Of a stretch of 64,000 bases of DNA, positions 23,401 through 35,950 are shown one piece after another. The position numbers and the translations under genes are program-made. Origin of the DNA: Agriotes lineatus (lineage: Eukaryota > Arthropoda > Insecta > Coleoptera > Elateridae); assembly GCA_940337035.1 (NCBI GenBank), contig CALNHX010005296.1:45668-109667 (forward strand). The letters are read 5' to 3'. Positions within the stretch are counted from its first letter, which is position 1, and each line of letters begins with the position of its first letter. The notes beneath the pieces are model-generated. The model saw nothing but the letters and a program-made list of their open reading frames with translations, did not search any database and was not told where the DNA came from.

Positions 23401-26400
23401 ATATTGTCGAGAAATTTTCTCCAAAAATTTGGATTTACTGAAAAACGATTCAGACATGTTGTGAAAAATAATGACAGGAGATTAAACCTGGGTTCATTAT
23501 TGGGACATGGCAAGCTTATGGCGACGATGAATTCATTTAATTAAATACGTGGAAAAAGACCAACAATCACCGCCTTATTTTATTAGACTTGGGAAACTAC
23601 ATGGTGTCATATAGAAGGAGCGTCTAAATTTGTTGAAGAAAGGGGTCGTGGTTCTACTCGACAATGCAATGAACAAAAGGTAACAACAACCGCCCTCGTT
23701 AGCTCAAATCCTCGGCAGTGAATGGTGGATAAGGACTAGGTGGCGATTTTTGAGGTTAAAAACTGCATATAACAATTAGAAAATACAAACGGGCGCCAGC
23801 CGTTTACCACGACAAAAAAACTGATTTAGCTATCAGTTGAAAACGCACTTACCTTTTGTGGCTTCTCGCTTAACAATCCTAAATTAAAATAAGAAACGAA
23901 CAGCTTCATTGGAAGTGAATAAAGCATAATATACTTGTAGTAGAAATAAAAGAGGTTTTAATTATAGTCTTCTTCTAGAAGAAGAAGAAGAATTATAGTC
24001 AAATATTAAAATAAATTGTTCGTAACAATTTCACAGTTATGTCTGGCATTATCAACACACAGGAATATATTAAGCGAAGTATAAAAAAACCAATGGCAAA
24101 TATACAGTTTTACTAGTGTCAAGCAAGTAAATAAATTGGGACATAACGACTCCCAGAGGTTTATTTCAAACAAATAAAAATTGCGTTGGATGCTAAGTTA
24201 AAATTTGGAGAAGCAATGCTAATTAAAACTGTATGAAATTAACATTGCCGCTCTATCTGAAGTTCTGGACACGTGGTAGTCAATATTGCAGCGAAATTAT
24301 TGGACAGGCAGCTATGAGCTGCGCGAAAAGCTGAAAAGATAACAGCGAGCTTGCATCGAAAGCTTTCAATGTCATGCTACGCAATTGGCAAGCTAATACT
24401 CCTAATTGTACAAATTAATAATTTTGTTGACATATAAGCAGAAAAACAAGCATGCTGTAGTACTTGCAGTATTACACGGCATAAAAAGGATTTTAGCCCT
24501 AACTCAGCGTCAGCTTAAATCAAGGCGCTCGAGGTCGCTTCGTAAAATTGCGGAAGTCGTTTTAGCTGGACACCGAAAGCTCCTGCTTCAAACTGGAATG
24601 TCTTCGGCTTCAAACGAAAAAGGACCTCGTCACTGAGCTGGACAGGGCCACATGATCGGATACAAAAGCGCGGGCCTAAGTCGGTGGGCGACCCGGGGTT
24701 AGCATGGCCGAAATTAGCGATTAAATAAAAGCACACTGGATTAATGGGAGTGAAAAAAATTCTTTATACTCCTCCACGTCTGATAAAAGTTTGCAGTTGG
24801 CATGTGGGTTTCAAATTCCCAGAAAAGCCCAGAGATTAAATACACTGCTTGTTCGCCGAAGGCAAGACGGAAAAGACTGTAATTTCAAATTTGACTCTGC
24901 GTCTCTCAAAACTCAGCGTGAAGTTAGCTCTACTCCAACCAAAATTACGTGGAACTAATTAATCGAAAAAAGAGAGCAGGCTTCTAACGCCAAAATTCAA
25001 AAAGGCCGTTACAGCAAAAGGGCACAAGACCCAATCTGTTCAAGCAGGTGCTATAGAATGCGGTTGTTTTGAATTTCTGTAGCAAATTGCTACAAAAGCT
25101 TTTGTGCGACACTCATTTAACTACAAAAATTAAACAAACGCAGAACAAGTGGCTTCGTTGTCAACAGGTGCAGGTGCGAGTGAAACAGTAAGACCGAACT
25201 CGCTATGGCTACAGCTGTTAGAGTTTCAACATCTATTAGACTTCGATAACTGCAGCTTTGGTGATAAAATTGGGATGGATGTCTGCTTGAATCAAGTTTC
25301 TTGCTCCCCGTTGCAAATATAAAAAAAGCATGAGAGGTTACCGTTCAGAAATAGTCGGAAATCGACAATCGATAGAATGGCAAGTATACTGACATCCAAA
25401 CTTCAATACATTAAAAAAACCAACTATTTATTGATATAATAATAAGTTTTTCTCTGGAATATAAGATGTTACTTATTCTAAATGTTGAAAGTGCAAAGCA
25501 TATGAGAAGCAAGGCAAATGATTGAGGATACGAAACAGGCTGCTAGGCACACGATCGTTTCCTGAAAAGTTCCCGACGAGTCTTCTTTTTAAAAACGTTG
25601 AACATAAGGATGAACTGCGTTATTAATCAATTCCGGGAATTTAAATAGAAAATTGATGCTGATCTACGGGGCCACGCATTGTTGTGGTGCAACGTAATTC
25701 ATTAATTCTTTGAAAAAAAAACGTCTGTGCATTATTTATTTTTAATTTACCTTCAGTACTTGTAGTGGTTTTTTTGCTTTTATAGTTTTGTAAAGTAGCA
25801 ATGTAGATTACGACGTGTTTTTGTTTTCTGTTTAACATTTCATGTATTGCTTACACTGTTACTTAGAAAATTAACAATCCAGCTTTTCAATATTGTAGCT
25901 TTGAGGAGTAAATGCCAAATATTAGTAAAAAATCTATGCTGTGAGCATAGCAGTTTTATTTCATTCACTACTGTACTTTTCTTAATGAATTTTAGCCCTC
26001 GTCCAACCTAATTTTGTCACAACTTTCGGAATAAAATGATATTCTGTAATAGAACGAACACAAATAGCTTTTTGTTCAATAATGAGGTCGAGTCTTTGTC
26101 TGCAGCTTTAATATTAATTGTCCTTTCAGGCAAACATCATCAAGAAAAATATGATTAGGACTATACTGAATATTAAGGGCACTGCTATATGGAAGGAAGT
26201 AATACTGCAGTAATTCATTTGTTTTTAGTGCTCCGTTTTGCTAATATGTATGTTTTAGGTCAATGCATTCGCTTTACAGTTATTACACTATCACCTTAAA
26301 ATTACCGCAGCCGGTTTCTTTGATATCGATTTTACATTGTTCTTTACTGTAAGTCTTTTAATAATGAGGCTGGAGAATTATTTCTAATTCTTTCTATACT

Positions 26401-26483
26401 TTTAGATGATTGGAGCGGCCTCCACCTACATGATAATATTAATTCAATTTGATATGGCGCAACAACAGGCTGTATATTTGTAA
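20415..26483 (+). CDS. Gustatory receptor, 4 exons, 375 aa, intact
   Basis: Exons: 20415-21305, 26130-26198, 26259-26348 and 26406-26483 (stop TAA at 26481-26483). All introns are GT-AG and phase 0; lengths are 4824, 60 and 57 bp. The long first exon encodes 297 residues with hydrophobic segments near residues 40-58, 78-94, 129-152, 158-187, 238-260 and 272-294. The last lies across exons 3-4 and ends in TYMIILIQF (residues 357-365), the TY-x5-QF signature of insect gustatory receptors. Length and the three short terminal exons fit the family, which forms ligand-gated cation channels in taste neurons. The start is chosen because AAGATGG is a good context and aligns with the starts of the other copies. 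The ligand cannot be told from sequence. A mariner relic and two repeat copies sit in intron 1. Confidence 0.9.
21650..21850 (+). repeat. Dispersed repeat in Gr intron 1, copy a
   Basis: Shares with 23690-23885 the block TAAGGACTAGG, then a GCGAT block, a GGTTAAA block, a GGGCGCC block, a run of AACAAAAACAAA type and a CTTACCTT-like end. The element type is unknown. Confidence 0.45.
23149..23690 (+). pseudogene. Mariner-type transposase remnant
   Basis: Pieces in order match a mariner transposase: IKYWSKQLCC followed by ENDPRPRKPI (the W and DPR-GRP blocks, 23227-23304), LGMSKISVR and VLKFLTAEEK (about 23340-23400), TGD-TWVHYWD-like DDE block (about 23470-23505), and GVVVLLDNA with the second catalytic Asp near 23645-23671. 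Stops and frameshifts separate the pieces, so it is dead. Terminal repeats were not found. It lies inside intron 1 of the receptor. Confidence 0.75.
23690..23885 (+). repeat. Dispersed repeat in Gr intron 1, copy b
   Basis: Partner of 21650-21850 (see that entry). It follows directly on the mariner relic. Confidence 0.45.
23886..26129. other. Rest of Gr intron 1, nothing else recognised
   Basis: No coding blocks related to the receptor or to a known transposon were seen between the repeat and exon 2. The polypyrimidine tract and TTTCAG before 26130 give a good acceptor. Confidence 0.5.
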
Positions 26484-26572
26484 ATAGACAAACAGTGCAC
26501 CGACTGGTTTATAATCATGGTTTGCGTTTTACTGTCACATTTGTTACTGATATAAAACTAAACACTGTAGAT

Positions 26573-26574
<2 letters not shown>

Positions 26575-26606
<32 letters not shown>
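26575..26606. repeat. (TA)n microsatellite
   Basis: About 16 TA units in the 3' flank of the receptor. Confidence 0.9.
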
Positions 26607-26610
<4 letters not shown>

Positions 26611-26622
26611 AAATGATTCGTT

Positions 26623-26628
26623 AATAAA
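26623..26628 (+). promoter_or_regulatory. Candidate polyadenylation signal of Gr copy 1
   Basis: AATAAA 140 bp after the stop codon. Position and sequence fit; usage is not shown. Confidence 0.5.
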
Positions 26629-26699
26629 TAAAAATAACCAATATTTAGATTATTATTCGAGTCTTTGTTTTAATAATTTAATTTTAATGATTCAGTGAA

Positions 26700-28115
26700 A
26701 AAATAGGCACTAACCAGAATAGGAAACTACTGTTACAGTTTTTAAAATAGGCATATGGTCTTAATGCAGTATATTTGAACCATACTAGTAAGTATATATG
26801 CATTAAGACGAGAACATTATATGTTAGTTACATTTCTAATAAAAAAATAATCGAAATCAAATATGTTTATTTACATTTGTGTTGTAGTCTTGTAGTCCAA
26901 AAGTTACTTTGCAAATTAGTGTCTAAGTAAATCGCATGAAAATTTTATATTGGAAATTTAGAAAAAAATCCACCCCAGTTAAAGTCGACGCGCACGCCTA
27001 TGCACTTGTCCCGTGAGTGGGGAAGCGTCGCGTAACGCCGACACCAACAGGTCTAGAAATGCGGAATTAAGTGAAAAAAAAGCAAAGAAGCTAGTGGTGT
27101 GTTAGGAGAGGCAATCCGCTTGATGGAGTGAAAACGCAATAAAAGTTTAAAATTTTTGCCGTAGTTGCATAGTCGGTGATTAAGCGGATTTACATCAACT
27201 ACCTCGTACTGCTTATTTTGTTGGGGGTGGTGTCATCGAAAAATCTTGTCGTCCGCCAACAACCGATTGGAAATTTGAATTTGTGGGCCAGATTTTTACA
27301 TCTTTTCAATGTCCACGAGCATATCCGTGAGTCAATCGTGTTCCACGTCAAACTCAGCTTTTCAGTCAAGTTGACCGTCCCGTGAGACAGCTCGACCCTT
27401 AAATGTGGAGGAATCCCTCTTATAGCAACAAGTGAATCTTGAAGAGGCTGGGGTTCTCTAAATCTCGTTGCTCCAAGCTGCAGACGCCCTTTGTTTTCAT
27501 GTCGGTATTGTTGACCTTGTATTAAGTTACGGTTGTTGTTTTTTCTGGATTAAATTTACAGAGTTTGTAGTCCCTGTACATTTCTACTTCTCCTAGAAAT
27601 TAGAAATAAATCTGATAATAGGGAGTATATGTATATATGTGCGTTATCCGAGTGTTCGCTTCACGGATATCAGGTTTGAGCTTCCCCTCGTCAGGGAGGG
27701 CAGTGGACATTGAATATATATATAAACTGAATTGTGACCAGCCTAATAGGTTTTACAAATCAGAGTTTATAACCCGTGACGTCACCATCACGTCACGTTT
27801 CCTAAAAGTAATAAAATTGAATAGCGGTGAGCTGCAGCTACTATCGAATAGCTTTCCTGTAGTCTTGTGTGTTCAATATAATTTTTATTTGTACCTTGTG
27901 CTTTAGTATTCGTTGTGCAACCGTACGCAGGTAAATTTATGAGCGAATTAAACGTTAGTAGGAGGCCAGGTAAATTTGCAGTGAACCAGATTTTGACTCT
28001 ATTTCAATGCCGAGGTCGTTTCTTTCGGGGTTAGGAGGCGCTCACCATTTGCTAAGCGAAAATTTATAATCTAGTAGCACCTGGAAACTTAGTATTCAGA
28101 CGGAAACACATACAC
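26700..28115. other. Intergenic DNA, nothing recognised
   Basis: Two chance frames (27176-27385, 27637-27906) without domains. GC-richer segments near 27000 and 27650 may be old insertions. Confidence 0.4.
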
Positions 28116-28498
28116 CTTTAGAACAGTGTTGCCAGTATTCCGCGTTGCCGAATCGTCTTTTCCATATGTCTAGGTAGCCCAAAAATAGCCAACTAAATTT
28201 AATACATAGTTTTTTTTTAGAAATTCATAATTTCCTGAAATAATTCAATAACGAAAACGTTAAATTAATATAATAGTTATTTATTTAAAAAAAATGCGTC
28301 TTACAACGTATGCAATAATCGTTAATATGTAATAAAACTATACCTACTACCAAAGAGCATATAACATGTTATATGTTCTTTGCTACTAACTAATAAAGAA
28401 AACATTATGGTAAACAGTATTAAATTATTCCTTGAATTTTTTCTGTTAATTTATTTAAGAGTTCTTTCTCATTTGTATCATCTTCTGATTTGTATATA

Positions 28499-29030
28499 CC
28501 GGGTGATTAGAAATGCTTTTTCATTACGTTGCCTTTCAAATATTTGTTGTATCTGTATGAATATGTTGGTGGCACTTAAGTCTATGTCAAATTCGAAGTT
28601 AGCAGGTTAGGTTTTCCTAACCTTGAATTTGACATAGACTTACAGTGCCACTAACATATTCATATACTCCATTCACTATGGTCCCGGATTGTCAAAAATG
28701 ACGTTTTATGGTAGCACTGTTGAATTTCGATTGGTTTTTTTGTTACTACTAGGTTGGACAACGCAAAAGCGTAATTTTGAAAATTTGCGTTTTTGTTACC
28801 TGGCAACTTTTATTTATTTTTGTATATATAACCTATAATTTATAGTTTTGACATTAGTAGCTCAATTAATTGTTTCTAGTTACCCATAGCTTGACTTAAA
28901 AGTATTAACCATGATATAAAGGATTGTTTTTAATTGGATTTTGACATTGACAATCCGGGACTATAGTGAATAGAGTATACAACAAATATTTCAAAGGCAA
29001 CTTGATGGAAAACCATTTATAATCACCCGG
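28499..29030. mobile_element. 532-bp TA-flanked inverted-repeat element nested in the hAT
   Basis: Flanked by TA on both sides (28497-28498 and 29031-29032). Terminal inverted repeats of about 58 bp begin CCGGGTGATTA and include GTTGCCTTT and AAATATTTGTTGTAT. Inside are two further inverted pairs: a near-perfect hairpin at about 28557-28665 (core TCTATGTCAAATTC / GAATTTGACATAGA) and a pair carrying TCACTATGGTCCCGGATTGTCA near 28670-28695 with its inverse near 28945-28970. It has no coding capacity. The TA target suggests Tc1/mariner mobilisation, which is inference. Confidence 0.7.
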
Positions 29031-29044
29031 TAGGATTAAAATGT

Positions 29045-29345
29045 TTACAACAAATATTTTCATTACTAAAATTAACTCTAAGTCTAAGTATTGCGTCTGG
29101 CAATTCGATCTTCATTCAGTTTCGCAATTTGCATTTTACCACAGTCATCACAGAAAATACGCGTTCGACCACAGCATTACTTGATGGTATTGGGAAAAGC
29201 ATTAACGCACATTTTGAAATTTCTTTAAATATGAATGTTCCACCAGCATTTGTAAAATTCATTGAACGGCACACAGTACAAAAGGCATGGTTATCTACAC
29301 CCCATTTTATCCAACCCAAAGAAACAACAAAATGGAGCTTATATA
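29045..29345 (-). pseudogene. hAT transposase C-terminal fragment
   Basis: On the - strand, IPSSNAVVERVFSVMTVVK is the hAT dimerisation-domain signature (S-N-A-x-x-E-R-x-F-S), followed after a stop by a block ending ILRLRVNFSNENIC. The catalytic region is absent; the upstream part WGVDNHAFC joins directly to the domain, which points to an internal deletion. It belongs to the hAT element around it. Confidence 0.8.
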
Positions 29346-29605
29346 CAGAAGTTTTTTTTGGGTAGTATCATGTCATACTTTTAATTCAGGAAGTTTTTCT
29401 TACTCATCTCGGTATTTTTTGTAAGAATTACGAAATATAGAATTGAAATCAAGTGTGCTCAATAATTAGCCCAATTATCGCCAATATTTTTCGGAAAATA
29501 GCCCAGATTTCGCTTTGTCGCAAAATCATAATTTTTTAGCAAACAGAACTATCTAAGTAGCCCAAATGGCGACAAATCGCCCATGCTGACAACACTGCTT
29601 TAGAA

Positions 29606-31560
29606 TAGACATGCACCCGAATCCCGCTGTAGCTAGCTGTGTGTAATTTTGGCTTGGTTACGCGTCCTAAATTATTTTTAGAGCATAGCACAACCCTTTT
29701 TATTTAGCAATAATGTGTAGGCAATATTCTCATATCAAATTGATTATACAGATGCCGGAAAAGACTGGTGTCTGTTGCCCTTTGCTAGAAATCTGGAAAT
29801 CACTAACAGTTAATTATTCTTCGTCCTTGAAAACTCATTTTACTAATATTCAGGTAAAAAATTATACGAAGTTTTTTTAACTAAGGCATATTTGGCACAA
29901 TCTTTATATTTTCTGATCCAGAATGTACAGTTCATGCTTGTACCACTATTTATAGAAACACATAATAGCATCAGTTAATGTATGTCATCAGTGACGTAAT
30001 TGGATGTAACCTACTTTACCAGCTTTGTAAAAGCAACCAAATATGTTTTCGGTAAAAACTACTATAAGAAATTTTTGATCAATTGTTTTTATATATCAGC
30101 AGGTAGCAAATGTTTACTTGTGGGCTTTCAAGCAATATGTGACGTTAAGCAATACGCTAAATGTAATCTTACAACTTGAGCAAAAAAAACATTTACAAAG
30201 ATTGCAATTTCACCACTGGGCGTAATAATAATAAAATAAAATTGCACCCACCTTCAGACCATACTAATTACTGCTGGGTTGGCGATGCTGCTAGACATAG
30301 TCTTGGACTAGGAACTTTTAAGTTGTCACCACTGTTTGCAGGTGACTTTGAGAAACGTCCACTTACTTAAACACGGTCTGGCTTGGCTTGTACTTACTAA
30401 CTCACTTTGCTAATATTCGACATCACCAGTAAGAAAATAAGACACCCACATCGCTGCTGTTATTCTCAGTAGCAGTAAAACCTCATTGTGGACATAGTAT
30501 GAATCGTAGCTGGTTAAATTGTATTTTTGACATACTGCCGAAGCTTGGAATGTTTGCGGAATTATGTGTTGGTACTGAAAAAGCTTGTATCTTTACTTGT
30601 AGACCATTGTAAGTACGCATAAATTGTATTTTTTCCTAGCGTAACACTTTTTAACAGTGTCGCACACTTCTCTGTTGATCGAATGTAGAAAACTGACCAT
30701 GCTATAAAAGAAGCCTATAAAAGGACAACTATGTTCCTTCTGAACAATGGCGCACGGCCGAAATCAGTAGATTTGATGAACACTATTTTTTACCCTTATC
30801 TAGAAAAACGACCACCAAAGACTGCAACAATTATTGAATGACTTACTTGATTACACAAGCAAGTCAGGTTCAACATCATTCGTGAAATAGTCAAAATGTT
30901 TGTTATTCTCGCTGCAGATATCGAAGGGGCAAGCTGACTTTGTCTCAGGAAACGAGAGAGCAAGTTCTTAACACAATGTAGTTGATAGAGTACGCGAGCT
31001 GAATGTTTCTATGCTTCTGTTTCGTAGATTATAGAAACGCCTCTGATTAGGTGAAATTCTATGGCAAGTATCGGAAGACATAAGAACACAATACCTTATA
31101 TAGCTGAAAATAACACGATCAACGTGAAGATTAACATTTATTCAAATACATTCAAAGGATGTGCAACGCTTCCTGGTATATTTATTCGTGCAGGTGGACG
31201 TCCGGGTCACGTTCTGATGAGCTCCGGCCCTTATCGGCCTCGGAGCGGGTGCCAAGGTAAACTTCCAAGATTAGCAAATGGATTCCTACAGTGCAAGTAC
31301 GTACTTTTCTTAGGCCGGAGGAAATCGCATATTTTGCCGGAAAATTCAGCCCGAGTTTTGGGCCAAAAAGAGTTCAGTGGTCGTTGGCCGGTGGAACTAC
31401 AGCCGGGCTTGAAAAGATTTAAAAATAGCGCACTCAGAGGTCCGTTATTTTTAACTAAGACGTTAGATGAGGTATAGCGCTTTGAATTAGTCCGAAATAT
31501 CGCACTCAGGTGTACGTGATTTTAAACCACGTAGATACAGGGGGTTTTGGGAATGTTAAG
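29606..31560. other. Intergenic DNA, unassigned
   Basis: Includes a 138-codon frame (31061-31477) with higher GC but no recognisable domain, splice context or relative in this window. I do not call it a gene. Confidence 0.4.
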
Positions 31561-31709
31561 TTATTCAAATGAGAGTACTCCGATGCTCAGTCGTATGCTA
31601 TTTGAAATTAAACGGACATTGGGATCTCGAATATGTAAAATTATTCAAATTAGTGTACTCCGATGCTAAGTCGTATGCTACTTGAAATTAACCGGACATT
31701 GGAATCTCG
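31561..31709 (+). repeat. Tandem duplication, 69-bp unit, period 80
   Basis: Units 31561-31629 and 31641-31709 both begin TTATTCAAAT and end ATCTCG. They share GTACTCCGATGCT and AGTCGTATGCTA and differ at about six positions. A third unit was not seen. Confidence 0.75.
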
Positions 31710-34700
31710 GGGAAACTAGTTCGAGATTTACTCGAATATTTCTGGTGCTCCGGCAGCGAGAAATTTCATTTTATACGTTGTCGTCGCTCCTGCGAGTCTC
31801 ACGGTGGAAAAAATGCGCGCCGGACACTTTCTCGTTCCATTTGCGCTTAACGGCGAGCCTGCCTGTTCGAGCGTACTGGAACTTTTATATTGTTGCAAAA
31901 TGCGAAATTTTGAAATGCCCATAATATTGATTATAATTAATTCGCATTTAAAATCAGACCGAAACGTTACAGATGTGTTCTATCTCCTTACTTATTCAAT
32001 ATCCAGAAAGTCAGTATGAAATAGCAGTGTTATGGCTCAATAAGATATTTGCTGTCAAATACATTGTATTCAAACTGCGTATAATTATGGTTAATTTAAT
32101 AATTTTTAGAAAGAATATGTAATATATTGCTATTATACGATTTGGCATGATTATAAATAAAGATTTCAAACTAACAGATTATGTATTAATTACATTATAA
32201 ATGGGCTAACTAAAACAGAAAGCTCACTCACTGGTGATTTGGTAATGATCACGTAATCTCCTCTTGAAAAGAATTGCCTGGAGGCTGATCAAGTTTCCGT
32301 TGCTTTGCGCTGGTTCTATCCCTAATTTTAAGCACATCAATGATACTGCATTTATGTTTTAAGCCAATGTAGTCAATGGCACTTAAAGGGACGACAGTAA
32401 ACTACCCTTGGGGACGCAGCCTCACGTCCCAATGATATTATGGCTTAGTAGCAGGGTAGCGACGTAGTGAATGAATCAGACATTAGATGCAGATTGATTT
32501 TATTATAAAAATAAATGGTCTATTTATACAAAACGAAATAGCATAGCTAAGTCATAAAACAAAGTTCAATTATTGTGTAGATTACTAGAGCGCGTTTAAA
32601 TGTACGAAATAGCAATTCAGCACTGTAAGCTAATTGTATTTCAGCGTGCGTTTGCAAGCCAGAGCGGTGAACTTGGGTTTAGTAGGTTGCTTACGGCGTG
32701 ACATGCCAAGTTGCAGGTTTGCTCCGGTCTTTAAACTCGATGCTTGCGAAACAAGATTGGTTTTTAATATTTCGTAAATATGAACTGAAATTTGCCTGTT
32801 TAATTCAAGATTAAACAGATCTAAATTAAATATAATAAACTGGCGAAATTATGAAGCAAAGCTGGAGATTAAAACTGCTTGTTTATGAAATTAGAATTAC
32901 ATTTAGAACTTTGTTGAAAACAAAAGAGCCAAATATTTTTCAGAAGACTAGGTAGTTTACAATCTTAGCTCTTTCAAATTTAATTGTTTGAAAGGCTATT
33001 GGCGTAAATACTCATCTATTGTAAAAGTGTTAACTTAGCGCGGCGAATTATTAATAACTACGCCCTGTGGAGTGACTTAGAATTGCGAAAGGAAATTAAA
33101 ACCGTGTTTGAACCAGCGGTCAAACTGATTGCATTACTAAAGCAACCTACAAGCCGGTTACTGAGCAACCAAGGTCAATAGTGGAGCATCAGGACCGGAG
33201 TCAGCCCATTTAGCCAGCTGCAAGCAGTTTATAAGAGTTGGAGTTACGCTAGGAAGCGTAAATTCTCGCTGAGAGGATCAGCAACACAGAAAACAGGGCA
33301 GTACCAAATCGTGAGTGTTTTAAAATTATTTTTTGTACAGGAATGAAAAGGTATGTTGAAAGGTAGAGCTAAGATTTATTTAATTAAAGAAAGCGTAATT
33401 TTTATTAATAAAATTCGTATAATTATTGTAATATTTTCCATGTTACAAACGTTTTGATGCTTTGTAAGCGTCAGTAACTAAAAGTAATGTTATTTTCTAA
33501 GCAGTTGTTTACAATACTTTGTTTTACTAAAAGTTAAAAACAAGGTAATTTAATTTGTTGAGTGAAAATTAAGAATCAGCAGAGCGATTAGATAATTAAT
33601 CAATTTAAATTATGTCGATGTGGCTACTCAAATTTTGTATTTAATTGCCTAATAAATTAATATTTTTGTTCCTACTTGTGATTGATTTGTTTGAGTGTAT
33701 TCAGATAACTCGTATTGTATTAAGTTATGACAGTAATAAGAGCCGAATTAACTCAGTTAATTCTAAAACATGCTCAAAAATAATTCTAAGATAAGTTACA
33801 GATTCATTGATAAAGTGCAAAAGAACCCTGAGTTTAAGTTTGTATCAGGCTATTGTATTATAGCGAGATCATAACAAGTATTAGTGACCTTTGGCTTAAA
33901 CGTAGTTGATAGCAAAAATAAAACTTTAACACAGCAATCTATTTAGTTTACAAATTAATGTTATTGCAAACCACTTTTGCACAAACGTTGCATTTCTATT
34001 CATATTACTGGGTCAAACTGTAACCACTTGTTTATATTTGTATACAAGTACAATTAGTAGACACCTTCTACGCAGCCTCAGCGTTTGAAATTAAGCTGAC
34101 TAGTTTACTAGGTTACCAATTTATCTATATTAAGCAAAATAATGCGACCTTAACATGGCTAATTTGTTTATATACTTTGTGCATGATATTTAATTGCATT
34201 ATAGTCTCAAATCTCGAGCTATGGTCATGTGGCATGGCTTTCTTGTTCACAAATATATCTTTTATCTTTTTATGCCTCTCTCAATATCTCTTTCAGGGAC
34301 TCCAAGAATTTCTCACGTAACACCAAAGTGAGCCCTCAATGTAAGATGACAGCGAAAATCTCAAAATAAAAATGGAAAATTTTACTTCACAAATGTAGCT
34401 CACTTCGTCATGCTTCCTGATTCAGCACAAATTGCCAAATGGTCGAAAAGATAAGCTGCAGCCCAAAATTTGGAAAACCTTGAGAAATTCAGATTAGGCA
34501 ACCCAGGCAGCTCGGTGCGTGGAGTGAGGCATAACATAATCCAAAACAATTTAGAAATAATAAATTGAAATATGAAACGTGACTGATCGTTTAATTATAT
34601 TGTAGGTAAAATTTACATTTATCAAGAATAGGACAACTAAATACGTAAATACTTATAATTGACTTTTGAGCCGTAATAGTATATGACACTTACTACCAGT

Positions 34701-35940
34701 GACAATTACTTAGGAAAGTGAAACGGATCATGCTGTGTACTGTTGGTAACTGAAATTGTGTTCAGGTATCTCAACGTTAGTTGAATGTATGAGAGACACT
34801 AAATAAAGCAACATAATACAAATATATTAAAGTTAATGTTATTTATTGTTTGATGCGTCGCCTTAACAACTCAATGGAGACGCGATCATAACATCCCCCC
34901 CCCCCCCTCCCAAAATAAGAAGGGCAATGGGGAGTGTAAGAGCCTGGAGAAAATCTAATATAATTCCGTATGACTTTGGTAGGACTATATTTAGCTGCAA
35001 AACCTCCTTTTCAATTATCCTTGAAAGTAGTACAGCAATAAACAAAATAATAATATAAGAACACTAACTACAAAACAGCAAACAGCACATCTCTGATGGC
35101 GCAGCAGGGTAGAATGATCATCTTCATCCTACTTCAGAGATGTAAGCTGAAAAAAAGAAAACCGGCAAGCGTATGCATAAAAACAGATAAACATATGCAA
35201 GTTTGGACGCACACATTAATCTAAACTTGACAAATAGGATGGTATGTACTTACACAAATGTTTTTAATTCCTAATAGAGAAGTGAAGTCGGTGCAAGACC
35301 GTGAGAGAACAATATGAGCTACGCGATCATAAAAGTACTGGTTTAAGAGATCATATAATAATCGAAGAGACCAGATAAAGAATAAAAATTATGAACGTGT
35401 TATCTAAGGGATTGCTCAACTTAGCTATGCAAGGTACACATAGGTTGTCACCGAAAATTTGCATAGATACAAGTAAAATAAAGAAACATATTAGGACAGA
35501 ACTGGAAATTGTGGGATAAATAAGAGCAGCTTCAAAAGTGAACAGTTACAAACTGAAGAAAAATCACATGACAGCTTAAGAAAAATAGTAGTTTATTAAC
35601 TTTTTAATGGAGCAATGCTATTTGTTAATTGGAAAACGCAAACTGTACTAACTAGATTGTTAAATATACTTACAAGTATCTTTAATAATATCCAATTACC
35701 TCTAATGCCAAGGAATTGATTTTATTGGCATATGACTGTTACCTTGAATCACGAAAATGTGTGTTATTCACTGCTTGTTAAATTAACTTAAAAGGTGTTT
35801 AGTGGAAATATTTTATAAATTGTACGTCGTATAGCTGCATTTTTGAATGACGAGTCTAAATGAATACGGATTACATATACAAAGCATTATTACTAGTCTA
35901 TCCTTTATTTCAGTTTTTTTATTCAAACGAGATAATTTTT
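31710..35940. other. Intergenic DNA with one promoter-like segment
   Basis: No coding sequence recognised in more than 4 kb. Features noted: a GC-richer stretch at 33100-33310 that looks promoter-like (see findings), a run of 13 C at 34895-34907, and otherwise AT-rich sequence with chance frames up to 60-80 codons. Confidence 0.45.
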
Positions 35941-35950
35941 GAAAATTGAA

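Larger units (their letters stand above)
28124..29597 (-). mobile_element. hAT transposon, 1474 bp, with perfect 8-bp target duplication
   Basis: The ends are CAGTGTTGCCAG and, in reverse complement, CAGTGTTGTCAG. Both are flanked by the direct repeat CTTTAGAA (28116-28123 and 29598-29605), the 8-bp duplication that hAT elements make. Inside on the - strand is the C-terminal dimerisation part of a hAT transposase (29345-29045). Most of the transposase is missing, and a TA-flanked element of 532 bp (28499-29030) is nested in it. This copy cannot move by itself. Confidence 0.85.

Noticed and set aside
20415..26483. Odorant receptor instead of gustatory receptor
   Set aside because: The TY-x5-QF end, exon pattern and short phase-0 terminal exons fit gustatory receptors better.
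31061..31477. 138-codon frame
   Set aside because: No domain, no splice sites in a sensible place, no relative in the window; length alone is not enough.
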